DNA of 64,000 nt from Sphingobium sp. (GCA_023266575.1 JAHFPV010000009.1:1-64000), one strand, 5' to 3'; positions 15,764-25,190 are shown, numbered from the stretch's first letter. The notes: generated from the letters alone by a model not told the origin. Translations and numbers: made by a program.

Positions 15764-16036
15764 ATGAACAAGCAGGATCTTATCAGCGCTGTCGCCGACA
15801 GCAGCGGTCTCAGCAAAAGCGACGCCAGCAAGGCCGTCGAAGGTGTATTCGACGCCATCACTGGCGCGTTGAAGAAGGGCGACGAAGTGCGCCTGGTTGG
15901 TTTTGGTACTTTTTCCGTTTCGCAGCGCAAGGCTTCGACCGGTCGCAACCCGCGCACCGGCGAGACGATGACGATCAAGGCTTCGGCCCAGCCCAAGTTC
16001 AAGGCCGGCAAGGGCCTCAAGGATTCGGTCAACTGA
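15764..16036 (+). CDS. hup: DNA-binding protein HU
   Basis: HU is an abundant dimeric nucleoid protein that bends DNA. The 90-residue product is canonical: MNKQDLISAVADSSGLSKSD at the N terminus, the dimer core GDEVRLVGFGTFSVSQRKAS, and the DNA-binding arm TGRNPRTGETMTIKAS (about 54-69) with the Asn-Pro that intercalates. The C terminus KAGKGLKDSVN is typical. The ATG at 15764 is chosen because the 40 residues upstream in the same frame are unlike HU. It has its own promoter and terminator candidates. Confidence 0.97.
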   Translation: MNKQDLISAVADSSGLSKSDASKAVEGVFDAITGALKKGDEVRLVGFGTFSVSQRKASTGRNPRTGETMTIKASAQPKFKAGKGLKDSVN

Positions 16037-16161
16037 CGGTCCGGGCGCTTGCCATTGGGTGAGCGCTCACGTCTGACCAAAACCGGTGTCGCGGCCGGAA
16101 AGCATTTAGGAGAGTAGCGTTGCCACAGGGGACAGCCCCAGGCGCGCATGTATGTCTGGGC

Positions 16162-16203
16162 AAGGGGGTGAAGGCTGATGCAGCTTTCGCCCCTTTTCTT
16201 TTG
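16162..16203 (+). terminator. Rho-independent terminator between hup and the rlpA-like gene
   Basis: AAGGGG(G)TGAAGGCTG pairs with CAGCTTTCGCCCCTT across a three-base loop, about 15 bp with one bulged G and G-U pairs, followed by TTTTCTTTT. It is 126 bp past the hup stop and 29 bp before the next gene. Confidence 0.65.
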
Positions 16204-16231
16204 GTAGGGCGATGTGGCGTGTCGGGGTGGC

Positions 16232-16795
16232 ATGAAAGGTAGATGGGGGAGCGCAGGCGCGCTGGGTCTGGCACTGGCCCTGTCGGCGTGTGCAGGCGGC
16301 GATTACCGTCCGGTGCGCGATGTGCCGGTCAGGATCGGCCCGCCTTATACGGTGCGCGGCGTCACTTATGTGCCGGCTGCCGATCCGGCTTATGACATGC
16401 TGGGCTATGCCAGCTGGTACGGATCGGAATCGGGCAACCGCACCGCCAATGGCGAGCGGTTCCGGCCTGACTGGGTGACGGCGGCGCATACCAGCCTGCC
16501 GCTGCCCAGCTATGTCGAGGTCACGGCGCTGGACAGCGGACGCACCATCATCGTGCGGGTCAATGATCGCGGGCCGTTTGCGGGCAAGGGACGGGTGATC
16601 GACCTGTCGCGCGGGGCGGCCGAGCAATTGGGGATGCGCGCGCAGGGGCAGGTTGCGGTGCGGGTGCGGGTGGTCAATCCGCCGGAAAAGGCGCGCGAGC
16701 GGCTGCGCAAGGGCAAAGCGGCGGAAGAACGGCCGCGCGTGCCGGAGCGGACGCTGGTCAGGCTGCGCGCGCAGATGAAGGCGGCGGGGCTGTAA
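16232..16795 (+). CDS. rlpA: RlpA-like septal ring lipoprotein (double-psi beta-barrel)
   Basis: RlpA-family proteins are outer-membrane lipoproteins; some cleave peptide-free glycan at the septum. The 187-residue protein has a lipoprotein signal with lipobox LSAC (LGLALALSACAGG) and a double-psi beta-barrel domain: YASWYGSESGNRTANGERF, then VTALDSGRTIIVRVNDRGPF and the conserved RVIDLSRGAAEQLG, which includes the catalytic-type Asp. There is no SPOR domain; the C terminus is a short basic tail, so peptidoglycan targeting must differ from E. coli RlpA. The ATG at 16232 (MKGRWG) fits the signal peptide better than 16214. Confidence 0.9.
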   Translation: MKGRWGSAGALGLALALSACAGGDYRPVRDVPVRIGPPYTVRGVTYVPAADPAYDMLGYASWYGSESGNRTANGERFRPDWVTAAHTSLPLPSYVEVTALDSGRTIIVRVNDRGPFAGKGRVIDLSRGAAEQLGMRAQGQVAVRVRVVNPPEKARERLRKGKAAEERPRVPERTLVRLRAQMKAAGL

Positions 16796-16898
16796 CCCCG
16801 GCGAAAGATGGCGCGGGTGCAATTGCCTGCTTGACGCCCGGTTATCCGCCGCATATGTGCCCACTTCTCGCGGGGCCAAGTGCCCCAGCAAGTGTTGT

Positions 16899-16976
16899 GG
16901 CGATCGTAGCTCAGTTGGTTAGAGCGCCGGTTTGTGGTACCGGAGGTCGGGGGTTCAAGACCCCTCGATCGCCCCA
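16899..16976 (+). tRNA. tRNA-His (anticodon GUG)
   Basis: A complete cloverleaf: acceptor stem extended to 8 bp by the extra G(-1) at 16899 pairing with C73, as expected for histidine tRNA. The D arm is GCTC...GAGC, anticodon stem CCGGT/ACCGG encloses TTGTGGT, and the T arm is GGGGGTTCAAGACCCC. CCA is encoded at 16974-16976. Confidence 0.95.
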
Positions 16977-17066
16977 TTTTCACTTTTCCTGGCCTGATCC
17001 CGGCATATTCGCCGGGCAGGCGGGAAGGGGCTTCGCAGCATCACGATTGCGCTCTATAGCCCCGGC

Positions 17067-17438
17067 ATGACCGATGCGCGCGACACAGGGCTGACCCTTA
17101 ATCCCAAATATGACGACCATGGCCTGATCACCGCGGTGGTCACCGATGTGGCCAGCGGCGACGTGCTGATGGTGGCGCATATGAATGCGCAGGCGCTGGC
17201 GCTGACGGTCGAAACCGGCCTTGCCCATTTCTGGTCGCGTAGTCGCAAATCATTGTGGAAGAAGGGCGAGACGTCCGGGCATATGCTGGAGGTCCGCGAT
17301 ATTCGGATCGATTGCGATCAGGATGCCGTGTGGGTGAAGGCGGTGCCGGCGGGGCCGACATGCCACACGGGCGCGCGGTCCTGCTTCTTCCGCCGGGTGG
17401 GTGCGGACGGGCTTATGGCGGTCGATGCGGCGGACTAG
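17067..17438 (+). CDS. hisI: Phosphoribosyl-AMP cyclohydrolase
   Basis: HisI opens the purine ring of phosphoribosyl-AMP, the third step of histidine synthesis; it is a Zn/Mg metalloenzyme. The 123-residue monofunctional protein shows [17 protein letters not shown], the hallmark [19 protein letters not shown] at about 55-73, the metal-binding DCDQDAV, and the zinc Cys residues in [12 protein letters not shown]. No HisE domain is fused. It lies right after tRNA-His, a neat but probably accidental association. The next gene overlaps its 3' end by 14 bp. Confidence 0.95.
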   Translation: MTDARDTGLTLNPKYDDHGLITAVVTDVASGDVLMVAHMNAQALALTVETGLAHFWSRSRKSLWKKGETSGHMLEVRDIRIDCDQDAVWVKAVPAGPTCHTGARSCFFRRVGADGLMAVDAAD

Positions 17439-17955
17439 CGCTGTCCTGCTATTGTTGCTGGCGGCGTGTCAGCGTGAACCGGCCAGCGATGCTGGACCGG
17501 TGACGGGTGGCGTCGCAGCGTCGGGCCTGGAGCAGGCGGCGATCGCCAGCGGCGCGATTGCGGATGCGGCGGCAATTTCCCCGGTCGGGCTGTTCCAGCG
17601 TGATCATGAGGCCGGGCGCGACGCGCTGTGCGTCATCCCCGGCAAAAGCGGCGCGCTGCGGTTCGGGCTGGAGGCCAATTTCGGCGAGGAGCAAAGCTGC
17701 CGGGGCCGGGGCCAGGCGCGCCGCACGGGCGACAAGCTGATCCTGAGCTTTTCCGGTGGCGACCGTTGCATCGTCGTGGCGCAATATGATGGCGATCAGG
17801 TGGCGCTGCCCGGCGTGGTTGATATGGCCTGCGCGGACCTGTGCGAAGGGCGCGGTACGCTGGAGGGGGTGAGCTTCCCGCGGATCGCCAATGATGCGGC
17901 CAGCGCGTTGCGTGCCCGCGACCGGGACGGCGATGCGCTATGTGAGCCTCAATAA
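17425..17955 (+). CDS. Predicted lipoprotein, unknown function
   Basis: A 176-residue protein starting at the ATG at 17425 ([18 protein letters not shown]) with a clear lipobox LAAC, so lipid-anchored. The mature part has six Cys after the lipobox, in [25 protein letters not shown] and the final LCEP, arranged as in small disulfide-bonded periplasmic proteins. It ends RDGDALCEP, an excalibur-like D-x-D-x-D/C tail. I do not recognise a named family. It overlaps hisI at its start and the convergent yitT gene by 7 bp at its end. Confidence 0.7.
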   Translation: MRRTSAVLLLLLAACQREPASDAGPVTGGVAASGLEQAAIASGAIADAAAISPVGLFQRDHEAGRDALCVIPGKSGALRFGLEANFGEEQSCRGRGQARRTGDKLILSFSGGDRCIVVAQYDGDQVALPGVVDMACADLCEGRGTLEGVSFPRIANDAASALRARDRDGDALCEPQ

Positions 17956-18569
17956 CCGATATAGCGTCCGGGCCGATGGTTGACGATCAGCACCGCGTTG
18001 ATGGCGGCGGCTGAGAGGATCGACAGGGCGAAGCGGTCGAGGCTGAGCAAGGGGAGCGAGGCGAACAGGATCAGCGCGTCGCCCAGCATCTGGGTTCGCC
18101 CCGCATTCCATCCCCGCCGTTTCTGGAGCAGCAGTGCGATGACGCCGAGGCCGCCGACGCCTGCGCCATGGCGAGCGATGGCAAGAATGCCGAAGCCGAT
18201 GATCGAGCCGCCGAACAGCGCGGCGAAGAGCGGGCTGACCTGCGCCAGACGCAGCGCCGATGGCATCATCAGCCCCATCGCCATGATCGCCAGATTGGCG
18301 AACAAAGTCTTGAGACCGAAGGCCACCCCCATCGCACGCCCGGCAAAGAGGAAGAAGGGGATGTTGATCAGCAGGAACAGGGTCGCGGGCGGATAGGGCA
18401 TAAGATAGGAGAGCAGCAGCGCAATGCCCGCCATGCCGCCGGTCACCAGATTGGCGGCCTTGAGCAGCATCAGCCCCATGGCGATGAAGGCGCACCCAAT
18501 GGCAATCGCATAGCCATCTTCGGCCAGATTGTGCGGGCGGGGCGCGAGGGTCGCAGAGGCAGGGGGCAT
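17949..18569 (-). CDS. YitT family membrane protein
   Basis: A 206-residue inner-membrane protein with about five to six TM helices. The pattern of the YitT/DUF161 family is seen: MLLKAANLVTGGMAGIALL, followed by LFLLINIPFFLFAGRAMG, then GGSIIGFGILAIARHGAGVGGLGVIALLL. It lacks the cytoplasmic C-terminal DUF2179 domain that longer relatives have, so it belongs to the short proteobacterial form. Substrate unknown. It converges with the lipoprotein gene and overlaps it slightly. Confidence 0.85.
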   Translation of the reverse strand: MPPASATLAPRPHNLAEDGYAIAIGCAFIAMGLMLLKAANLVTGGMAGIALLLSYLMPYPPATLFLLINIPFFLFAGRAMGVAFGLKTLFANLAIMAMGLMMPSALRLAQVSPLFAALFGGSIIGFGILAIARHGAGVGGLGVIALLLQKRRGWNAGRTQMLGDALILFASLPLLSLDRFALSILSAAAINAVLIVNHRPGRYIGY

Positions 18570-18657
18570 GGCATGTCCGATACAGGGTTATGCCCCGGTC
18601 ATCCTCTCCCTTTGGATTTTTGATAGCCGCGTCGCGGCGTTCTGCAAAGCCCTGGCT

Positions 18658-19797
18658 CTAACCGCCCGTGTCGATCTGGGCCGGGCCGAACTGGTCGATC
18701 GCCTCGAACAGCCGGGTGAGCGCTTCGCGTTCTTCGGGGCTGATTTCGGGACGCCAGACTTCGAACAGCAGGACGACGCGGGTGTCGGTGCTGCGGTTCC
18801 AGGCTTCATGTTCCACGCTGTCGTCGAAAATCAGCATTTCGCCGGGCCGCCAGGCGCGGGTTTCCGCGCCGACACGCAGCGCGCAGCCTTCGGGGACGAG
18901 CAGAGGCAGGTGGCAGATCAGCCGGGTGTTGAGCAGGCCATGGTGCGGCTGGATATGGGTGCCGGGCTTGAGCAGCGACCAGAGCGCCATGGGCGATCGG
19001 CCGGTGATGACCGGCATGGGTGCAAAGGCCAGCGCGGCCATGACGGCGGGGCAGCGGGCGGCATGATCCGTGACGGGCGCGCCGCCCTGCCAGAAATAAT
19101 AGGCGCCCCAACTGGGATCGTCGCGCAGCGGATTGTTGGGGGCGGGGCCGTTGGACGGGGTTTCGACATAGGGGGCAAAGTCGGGCGCGCCCGCGCGCAC
19201 GGCGTTCAGTTCTGCCACCATGTTACCGGTCATCGCTTCGATCGGCGCGACCCAGTCGAACTCGCTGCGTTCGTAAAAGGCGCGCTGGGGCAGGCCGGGG
19301 AAATAGAACATGCTGGGTTGCTGGAGGTAGAGCTGGCTCTTGCCCAGCAGCAGGTTGGTCGCCTGGGTGATGCGCGGCAGGGTTGGCAGGTCGTGGATGG
19401 CGGCGCTCAGATGATCCTCGAACCGGGCACTGGCGTTATTCAGGATGGCCTGTGCCTGGAGCAGCATCGGCTGGAGCTGGGGCGGCGCGCCGGTCGCGGC
19501 GGCCTGCGCGACGGCGGCGCGGCACCAGCGGGTTGCCTCCCGATCATCGCCGCGCCGCAGGGCGTTCTGGCCCATTGCCAGCATGGCGGGCAGATCGCGC
19601 GGCTGGTCGCGCAATATGTGCTGGAGCGCGGCGGCTTCGCCGTCCCAGTCGCCGGTGCGGTTGCACGCCTGCGCCAGCAGCATGGGCGGTGGGGCGGCCA
19701 TGTCGTTCAATGCGGCCCGCGCGACGGCGGCTTCCCCGCGCCGTAACGCTGCGATGGCCGCCTCTTGCAGCGCACTTTCTCTTGCCTGATCGGTCAT
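18658..19797 (-). CDS. Aspartyl/asparaginyl beta-hydroxylase-family dioxygenase with helical repeat N terminus
   Basis: The C-terminal half is an AspH-type Fe(II)/2-oxoglutarate dioxygenase. LLKPGTHIQPHHGLLNTRL supplies the first iron His and surrounding strand, CHLPLLVP, and WRPGEMLIFDDSVEHEAWN gives the second His with the conserved FDDS; RVVLLFEVWRPE ends the core. The N-terminal ~150 residues are Ala-rich TPR-like helices (EAAIAALRRGEAAVARAAL; AMLAMGQNALRRGDDREATR), as in related bacterial proteins and mammalian AspH. Target protein unknown; a free-standing hydroxylase acting on proteins or lipids is possible. AAGGCGGG precedes the ATG. 40 bp separate it from the MFS gene upstream. Confidence 0.85.
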   Translation of the reverse strand: MTDQARESALQEAAIAALRRGEAAVARAALNDMAAPPPMLLAQACNRTGDWDGEAAALQHILRDQPRDLPAMLAMGQNALRRGDDREATRWCRAAVAQAAATGAPPQLQPMLLQAQAILNNASARFEDHLSAAIHDLPTLPRITQATNLLLGKSQLYLQQPSMFYFPGLPQRAFYERSEFDWVAPIEAMTGNMVAELNAVRAGAPDFAPYVETPSNGPAPNNPLRDDPSWGAYYFWQGGAPVTDHAARCPAVMAALAFAPMPVITGRSPMALWSLLKPGTHIQPHHGLLNTRLICHLPLLVPEGCALRVGAETRAWRPGEMLIFDDSVEHEAWNRSTDTRVVLLFEVWRPEISPEEREALTRLFEAIDQFGPAQIDTGG

Positions 19798-19837
19798 GGT
19801 CCCGCCTTAAACGGCGACGGGTCGGGGCGGAAGCGGC

Positions 19838-21034
19838 TTATTCGCAGGGAATGGCGACAAGGCGCGTCGTGCGCCGTTGCAGCATGATCGACAGCAGAAA
19901 GACGCCAAGGCCACCCAGCGCTAGCGCCGCGCCGATCCAGCCGGTGGAGGTCAGGCCATAGCCCGCCGCGATCGACAGGCCGCCCAGCCATGGGCCAAGC
20001 GCATTGGCGATGTTGAAGGCACTATGGTGGAGCGCCGCTGCCAGCGTCTGTGCGTCGCCCGACACGTCCATCAGCCGCGCCTGCAACGGCGTGCCGAGGC
20101 CACCACCCGCGCCGATCAGGAAGATGCTGAGGCACAGCGTCCAGATGTTGCCCGCCATGAAGGGGAAGAGGGCCAGCGCAGCGGCGCTCCACAGGGTGAC
20201 GCCGATGACGGTGCGGTTAAGCGAGCGGTCGGCGAGCCAGGCCGAGACGAGATTGCCGATCGTCAGGCCAATGCCGAAAATGGCCAGCACCACCGGCACC
20301 CAGGCCGGGGATACGTGGGTGATCTCCATCATGGTCGATGCGACATAGGTATAGACGGCGAACAGGCCGCCAAAGCCGATCGCGCCGGTCAGCAGCGTCA
20401 GCCAGACTTGCGGTTTGGCCAGCGCGCCCAGTTCGCGTGCGGGACTTGCTTTGGGATCGCCCGCGTCGCGCGGGGCGTAAAGCGCCACCAGCGTCATCGT
20501 GGCGATGGCGAGGGCGGTGACGACGAAGAAGCCGGATCGCCAGCCCATCGCCTGTCCCATCCAGTTGGCGACCGGCACGCCGATGACGGTGGCGATGGTC
20601 AGGCCCGACATGACCCGTGCGATCGCCTGCGCGCGCTTTTCGATCGGCACCAGACTGGCCGCCACCAGCGCGGCGACGCCAAAATAGGCGCCGTGCGGCA
20701 CACCGCTCAGGAAACGGAAGGCCAGCATCCAGCCATAGCTGGGCGAGAGGGCGGAGAGGCCGTTGCCGACCGCAAACATCGCCATCAGGCCGATCAGCAG
20801 GGTGCGGCGCGGCAGGCGCGCGCCGAAAGCCGCGATCACTGGTGCGCCGGCTACGACGCCGAGCGCATAGGCGCTGATCGCATGACCCGCGGTCGGCGCA
20901 TCAATGCTCAGGTCGCGGGCGAAGAAAGGCAGCAGGCTCATCGCCGCAAATTCGGTCGTGCCGATGGCGAAAGCACCGACCGACAATGCGAAAAGGACGA
21001 GCGCGGGATGCGCGGTGGGGCGGGGACTGCCCAT
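19838..21034 (-). CDS. MFS transporter, DHA1-type (AraJ/YdhP-like)
   Basis: A 12-TM major facilitator of the drug:H+ antiporter-1 group. Seen are the motif ALSVGAFAIGTTEFAAMSLL in TM1, FGARLPRRTLLIG in loop 2-3, FRFLSGVPHGAYFGVAALVA (the PHGAYFG signature of AraJ/YdhP-like exporters) in TM4, and a second half starting QVWLTLLTGAIGFGGLF. Length about 398 is typical. Likely an exporter of sugars or drugs, substrate unknown. An ATG at 21034 with GGAG seven bases upstream is chosen; 21046 and 21103 are in-frame alternatives. Confidence 0.87.
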   Translation of the reverse strand: MGSPRPTAHPALVLFALSVGAFAIGTTEFAAMSLLPFFARDLSIDAPTAGHAISAYALGVVAGAPVIAAFGARLPRRTLLIGLMAMFAVGNGLSALSPSYGWMLAFRFLSGVPHGAYFGVAALVAASLVPIEKRAQAIARVMSGLTIATVIGVPVANWMGQAMGWRSGFFVVTALAIATMTLVALYAPRDAGDPKASPARELGALAKPQVWLTLLTGAIGFGGLFAVYTYVASTMMEITHVSPAWVPVVLAIFGIGLTIGNLVSAWLADRSLNRTVIGVTLWSAAALALFPFMAGNIWTLCLSIFLIGAGGGLGTPLQARLMDVSGDAQTLAAALHHSAFNIANALGPWLGGLSIAAGYGLTSTGWIGAALALGGLGVFLLSIMLQRRTTRLVAIPCE

Positions 21035-21053
21035 GGCCAGCTCCATGCTGCAA

Positions 21054-21129
21054 TGCAATAAAGGGTGAGCGTGGCAAATGGACCCGGTGACAACGCTGGT
21101 CAAGGGTCGGAGTGGGTGAGTTTATTGCA
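21054..21129. promoter_or_regulatory. 9-bp inverted repeat upstream of the MFS gene
   Basis: TGCAATAAA (21054-21062) and its exact complement TTTATTGCA (21121-21129) face each other across 58 bp in the gap between the MFS and L,D-transpeptidase genes. It could be a pair of regulator sites controlling the MFS gene. No regulator gene is adjacent. Confidence 0.3.
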
Positions 21130-21157
21130 AGTGCGTCGTCATGGCGCGCAATGTGGA

Positions 21158-21841
21158 TTAACCGCCGACCTGCGCCTTGCTGACGTCCAGCATCTTGCCG
21201 TTGGTGATGACGACGAGGTCGCCCGGTTTGGTGACACCGAACAGTTTTTGGGCAAATTCCTTCGGTACACCGATGCAGCCATGGGTGCCGCGGCCCCATT
21301 GCACGTCGCTGCCGTGGATGAACACGCCATCGTTGGTCAGGCGCTGCGCGAAGGGCATGGGGGCATTGTCGTAGGTGCGCGAATAATAGTCGGCATGTTT
21401 GGCCATGATCGGGAAGGCACCCAGAGGACTGGGCTTGTCGGTTGCGCCATAGAGGATGACGGCGGCGCCAATCTCGTAACCGGCGCGGAACACCGACAGG
21501 GTTTGCGCGCGCAGGTCCACGGTGATGATGACCGGGCCGGTCGCGGGCGCGCCATTTTCGTCCCAGGCAAAGTCGCCATGGCGGAACGGGCCGTCGATCT
21601 TCAGCACGCGCTTGACCCGCAGCGCTGCGGGATCGACCGCCATGCCCTGATCGCTGCTCCGTTCTACCGGCTTTGCGGGCGTGGGGGTGGATGCGGCGAC
21701 CGGCTGGGCAACGGGCACCGTTTCTTCGGCGGCGGGCCGGTCGATCCAGTTGGTCACCAGCAGGCCGACGCCCGCCAGCGCTGCGCCGATCGCCAGCTTG
21801 GGTCCGGCGCTTTTCGCCAGCGCCTTGAGCAATCCCGCCAT
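21158..21841 (-). CDS. L,D-transpeptidase (YkuD domain)
   Basis: A periplasmic enzyme that crosslinks peptidoglycan 3-3 or attaches proteins to it. The 227-residue protein has an N-terminal membrane anchor (LAIGAALAGVGLLVTNWI), a Pro/Ala/Thr spacer (about 35-60), and a C-terminal YkuD domain: VIITVDLRAQTLSVF, DKPSPLGAFPI, and the active site HGSDVQWGRGTHGCIGVP near residues 178-195 with catalytic His and Cys. It is a single-domain form, unlike the second transpeptidase at 27373. A GAGGACGG ribosome binding site precedes the ATG. Confidence 0.92.
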   Translation of the reverse strand: MAGLLKALAKSAGPKLAIGAALAGVGLLVTNWIDRPAAEETVPVAQPVAASTPTPAKPVERSSDQGMAVDPAALRVKRVLKIDGPFRHGDFAWDENGAPATGPVIITVDLRAQTLSVFRAGYEIGAAVILYGATDKPSPLGAFPIMAKHADYYSRTYDNAPMPFAQRLTNDGVFIHGSDVQWGRGTHGCIGVPKEFAQKLFGVTKPGDLVVITNGKMLDVSKAQVGG

Positions 21842-21894
21842 GTCCGTCCTCGCTTATGTCCAGTCGGCGCGATCTTAGCGCCAAAAGGTTAAGC

Positions 21895-24162
21895 TCAGCC
21901 TTCGCGTGCGACTTCCGCCGCCGCGATGGCGGTGAGGTTGAGAATGCCGCGCGAGGTGACGCCGGGCGTCAGCACATGGATCGGTTGCTTGAGGCCCATC
22001 AGCATCGGCCCGACTGTGGGCGAGCTGGAGGAGGCGGAGAGCGCCGTCAACGTGATGTTGGCTGCGTCCAGATTGGGCATGACCAGCAGATTGGCCGGGC
22101 CTTCAAAGCGCGAGTCGGGGATGAGGCGCTCACGCAACGACTGGCTGAGCGCCGCGTCGGCGTGCATTTCGCCATCGACCATCAGTTCGGGCGCGGCTTC
22201 GCGGACCAGCTTGAGTGCCGATCGCATCTTGCGCGCGCTGTTGCTGTGCGATGCGCCGAAATTGGAGTGGGACAGCAGGGCTGCGCGCGGGGTCAGACCG
22301 AAATTGAGCAATTCGGTCGCCGCCAGCAGGGTCATTTCGGCAATTTGTTCAGGCGTCGGATCGGGCACCATATGGGTGTCGGTGATGAACAAAGCGCCTG
22401 CGTCCAGGATCAGGCCCGACAGCGCATAGACGCGGCTCTGCCCCGGCACCCGGTCGATGATGCGCATCACATGTTCGACCTGGCCCCAATATTCGCTGTT
22501 GCCGCCCACCAGCGCGGCATCGACCCGCCCGGTGCGCAGCAACAAGGCGGCCGTCACGGTCGGGCGGCGATAGACATGGCGGATGACTTCGGCGGCGGGC
22601 ACGCCCCGGCGCGAGGCGACGGCGCGATAGGCTTCGACCAGTTCGCCCATGACCAGATGATCGGTTTCGGGGTCGATCACCTCGACATCGCGGTCCAGCT
22701 GGAAACGCAGGCCAAGGTCGGGCAGCTTCTGGTTCAGGATGCGGCGGCGCGCGACGATGACGGGGCGGACAATGCCTTCGTCCAGCGCGTCCTGAATGGC
22801 GCGCAGTACGCGCTCATCCTCGCCTTCGCCATAGGCGATGCGGCGGCTGCCACCGCGGGCGGCCTCGAACACCGGCATCATCAGCTGGCCGGACCGGGCG
22901 CTCTGGCGCGACAGGCTGCGCTTATAGTCCTCCAGGTCGATCGGGCGGCGGGCGACGCCGCTGTCCATCGCTGCTTTCGCCACGGCGGGGGCGATCTCCG
23001 CGATCAGGCGCGGGTCGAATGGGGTGGGGATGATATAGTCCGGGCCGAACACCAGTTTCTGGCCGCCATAGGCCTGCGCCACGCTGTCATGCGCGGGCAG
23101 GCGGGCGAGACCGGCAATGGCTTCGGCGGCGGCGGCCTTCATCGCTTCGTTGATCTGGGTCGCGCCGACGTCCAGCGCGCCGCGGAAGATATAGGGGAAG
23201 CACAGGACGTTGTTGACCTGATTGGGATAGTCCGAGCGGCCAGTCGCGATGATCGCGTCGGGGCGGACTTCGCGCGCGGCTTCGGGGCGGATTTCGGGTT
23301 CCGGGTTGGCGAGCGCGAAGATCAGCGGGTTAGGCGCCATCAGCGGCAGCCATTCCGGCTTCAACACGCCAGGCGCGGAGAGGCCGAGGAACAGGTTGGC
23401 ACCGGGCAGCACGTCGGGCAGGGTCCGGGCGTTGGTGACGCGGGCGTAGCGCGCCATGTTGGGCAGCATCCCTTCGCGGCCCGAATGGATGACGCCGTCC
23501 TTGTCGGTCATCGTGACATTGTCGACCGGTAGGCCCATCGACACGAGCAGATCGACGCAGGCCAGCGCCGCCGCGCCCGCACCAGACGTCACCAGCTTGG
23601 CGTCGGCCAAAGTCTTGCCCTGCAACACCAGCGCGTTGCGCACGGCGGCGGCGACGACGATGGCGGTGCCATGCTGATCGTCATGAAAGACCGGGATATT
23701 CATCCGTTCTTTCAGCCGCGCCTCGATCGCGAAACATTCGGGCGCCTTGATATCTTCGAGGTTGATGCCGCCGAAGGTCGGCTCCATCAGCGCGACGGCC
23801 TCGACGAATTTGTCGGCGTCGGTCGTGTCGATTTCAATGTCGAACACATCGATGTCGGCGAATTTCTTGAAGAGGACCGCCTTGCCCTCCATCACCGGCT
23901 TGGACGCAAGTGCGCCGATCGCGCCAAGGCCAAGGACGGCGGTGCCGTTGGTGATGACCGCGACCAGATTGCCGCGCGCGGTATAATCGAGCGCCTTGTC
24001 GGGATCGGCAGCGATCTCCATGCAGGGCGCGGCGACACCGGGCGAATAGGCCAGCGCCAGATCGCGCTGGTTGACCATTCGCTTGGTCGGTTCGATGCGC
24101 AGCTTTCCGGGCCGGGGAAAGCGGTGATAGTCGAGGGCGGCGCGGCGGGTATTATCGTCCAT
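21895..24162 (-). CDS. maeB: NADP-dependent malic enzyme (MaeB type, with phosphotransacetylase-like domain)
   Basis: Oxidative decarboxylation of malate to pyruvate with NADP+. The 755-residue protein is the large two-domain form. The malic enzyme part (about 1-430) has [40 protein letters not shown], the metal-binding [13 protein letters not shown], and the Rossmann-like [14 protein letters not shown]. The C-terminal phosphate-acetyltransferase-like domain (about 440-755; [29 protein letters not shown]) is regulatory in this class, sensing acetyl-CoA. The LysR gene lies just upstream, ending 9 bp before it, with malate synthase divergent beyond. The set links gluconeogenic and glyoxylate metabolism. 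Confidence 0.95.
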   Translation of the reverse strand: MDDNTRRAALDYHRFPRPGKLRIEPTKRMVNQRDLALAYSPGVAAPCMEIAADPDKALDYTARGNLVAVITNGTAVLGLGAIGALASKPVMEGKAVLFKKFADIDVFDIEIDTTDADKFVEAVALMEPTFGGINLEDIKAPECFAIEARLKERMNIPVFHDDQHGTAIVVAAAVRNALVLQGKTLADAKLVTSGAGAAALACVDLLVSMGLPVDNVTMTDKDGVIHSGREGMLPNMARYARVTNARTLPDVLPGANLFLGLSAPGVLKPEWLPLMAPNPLIFALANPEPEIRPEAAREVRPDAIIATGRSDYPNQVNNVLCFPYIFRGALDVGATQINEAMKAAAAEAIAGLARLPAHDSVAQAYGGQKLVFGPDYIIPTPFDPRLIAEIAPAVAKAAMDSGVARRPIDLEDYKRSLSRQSARSGQLMMPVFEAARGGSRRIAYGEGEDERVLRAIQDALDEGIVRPVIVARRRILNQKLPDLGLRFQLDRDVEVIDPETDHLVMGELVEAYRAVASRRGVPAAEVIRHVYRRPTVTAALLLRTGRVDAALVGGNSEYWGQVEHVMRIIDRVPGQSRVYALSGLILDAGALFITDTHMVPDPTPEQIAEMTLLAATELLNFGLTPRAALLSHSNFGASHSNSARKMRSALKLVREAAPELMVDGEMHADAALSQSLRERLIPDSRFEGPANLLVMPNLDAANITLTALSASSSSPTVGPMLMGLKQPIHVLTPGVTSRGILNLTAIAAAEVAREG

Positions 24163-24171
24163 GCGATGCCC

Positions 24172-25101
24172 TTAGAGGCGCGACGCGCCGGGGGCAATGG
24201 CCGTGCGCTCCCAAGGCGGGGTCGGGGCGTAGAGTTGGGCAAGAAAATCGACGAAGGCGGTGATGGCGAGCGGCGGATTATGCTGGGGCAATTGCACGGC
24301 GAACAGGCCGACGTCCGCTGACCCCTCAAAATCCGGCAAAATCTGCCGAACTTCGCCGCGTGCCAGGGCTTCGCTAATATCCCAGAGCGAACGCAGCGCA
24401 ATGCCGCCGCCGGCCAGCGCGATTTCGCGGACGACTTCGCTGCTGTTGGTGCGGACGTGGCTGCGCCCCTCCACCATGACGGGTCCCTTCGGCCCGACCA
24501 GCCGCCAGGGCATCTGGCCGTCGGCAGCGAGCAGACGGTGCCTTTTGAGTTCGGCGATCCGGCGAGGTGTGCCGAAGCGGTCGAGATAGGCGGGGGCGGC
24601 GCACAGAATCCGGCGGTTGGTCGCGAGGCGACGGGCGGTGAGCGTCGGGCCGGGATCGGCAGTGATACGGATGGCAAGGTCCGCGCGTGCTTCGATCAGG
24701 TCGGCAAAATCATCGGACAGGTTGAGCGTCAGGTCGACACGGGGATGATCGTCGAGGAAGCGGGGCAGCCAGGGGGCTAGATGGAGGCGACCAAAGGATG
24801 TGGGGGCGGTGATGCGCAGCGGCCCTGCGGCGACCGCCGACACGCCCGACACGCGCCGTTCGGCTTCGTCGAGCGCGGCCAATATAGTGCGCAAATCGGC
24901 ATGGAGCCGCTCGCCTGCCGGGGTGAGGGCCAGGCGGCGGGTGGTGCGATGGATCAGCCGCGCACCCAGCCGCTCCTCCAGCCGGGCGAGGCGCTTGGAC
25001 ATCATGGCAGGCGAAATATGCAGGCGGCGACCAGCCGCGGCGAGGCCGCCTTCGTCCACTATGGTCGTGAACAGTTCATGGTCCGGGTCCATCATATTCA
25101 T
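24172..25101 (-). CDS. LysR-family transcriptional regulator
   Basis: A 309-residue LTTR with an N-terminal winged helix-turn-helix (LFTTIVDEGGLAAAGRRLH, then PAMMSKRLARLEERLGARL and RTTRRLALTPAGERL) and a C-terminal substrate-binding domain (GPLRITAPTSFGRLHLAPWL; DLAIRITADPGPTLTARRLA), close to the subgroup that includes AaeR/DmlR-like regulators. It is divergent from malate synthase G with an 86-bp AT-rich spacer holding a strong palindrome, and upstream of malic enzyme. Regulation of glcB, itself and possibly maeB is likely by position. Start could also be 25095 or 25092. Confidence 0.92.
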   Translation of the reverse strand: MNMMDPDHELFTTIVDEGGLAAAGRRLHISPAMMSKRLARLEERLGARLIHRTTRRLALTPAGERLHADLRTILAALDEAERRVSGVSAVAAGPLRITAPTSFGRLHLAPWLPRFLDDHPRVDLTLNLSDDFADLIEARADLAIRITADPGPTLTARRLATNRRILCAAPAYLDRFGTPRRIAELKRHRLLAADGQMPWRLVGPKGPVMVEGRSHVRTNSSEVVREIALAGGGIALRSLWDISEALARGEVRQILPDFEGSADVGLFAVQLPQHNPPLAITAFVDFLAQLYAPTPPWERTAIAPGASRL

Positions 25102-25138
25102 TCACCATGGGAAATACTATGTTCGAATAATAGTGAAT
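25100..25138. promoter_or_regulatory. Probable LysR operator between the regulator and glcB
   Basis: ATTCAC (25100-25105) with GTGAAT (25133-25138) form outer inverted repeats. Inside, ACTAT (25116-25120) and ATAGT (25130-25134) flank a TTCGAA centre, and T-N11-A spacing of LysR boxes occurs twice. The spacer is AT-rich and includes AAGGAG for glcB at 25178-25183. Confidence 0.55.
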
Positions 25139-25190
25139 ATACGACATAATTGAAAAACTCTATGCATGTCGGCAATCAAGGAGTGGAATG

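Noticed and set aside
21856-23532. 558-codon plus-strand frame opposite maeB
   Set aside because: Shadow of malic enzyme, whose motifs are unambiguous.
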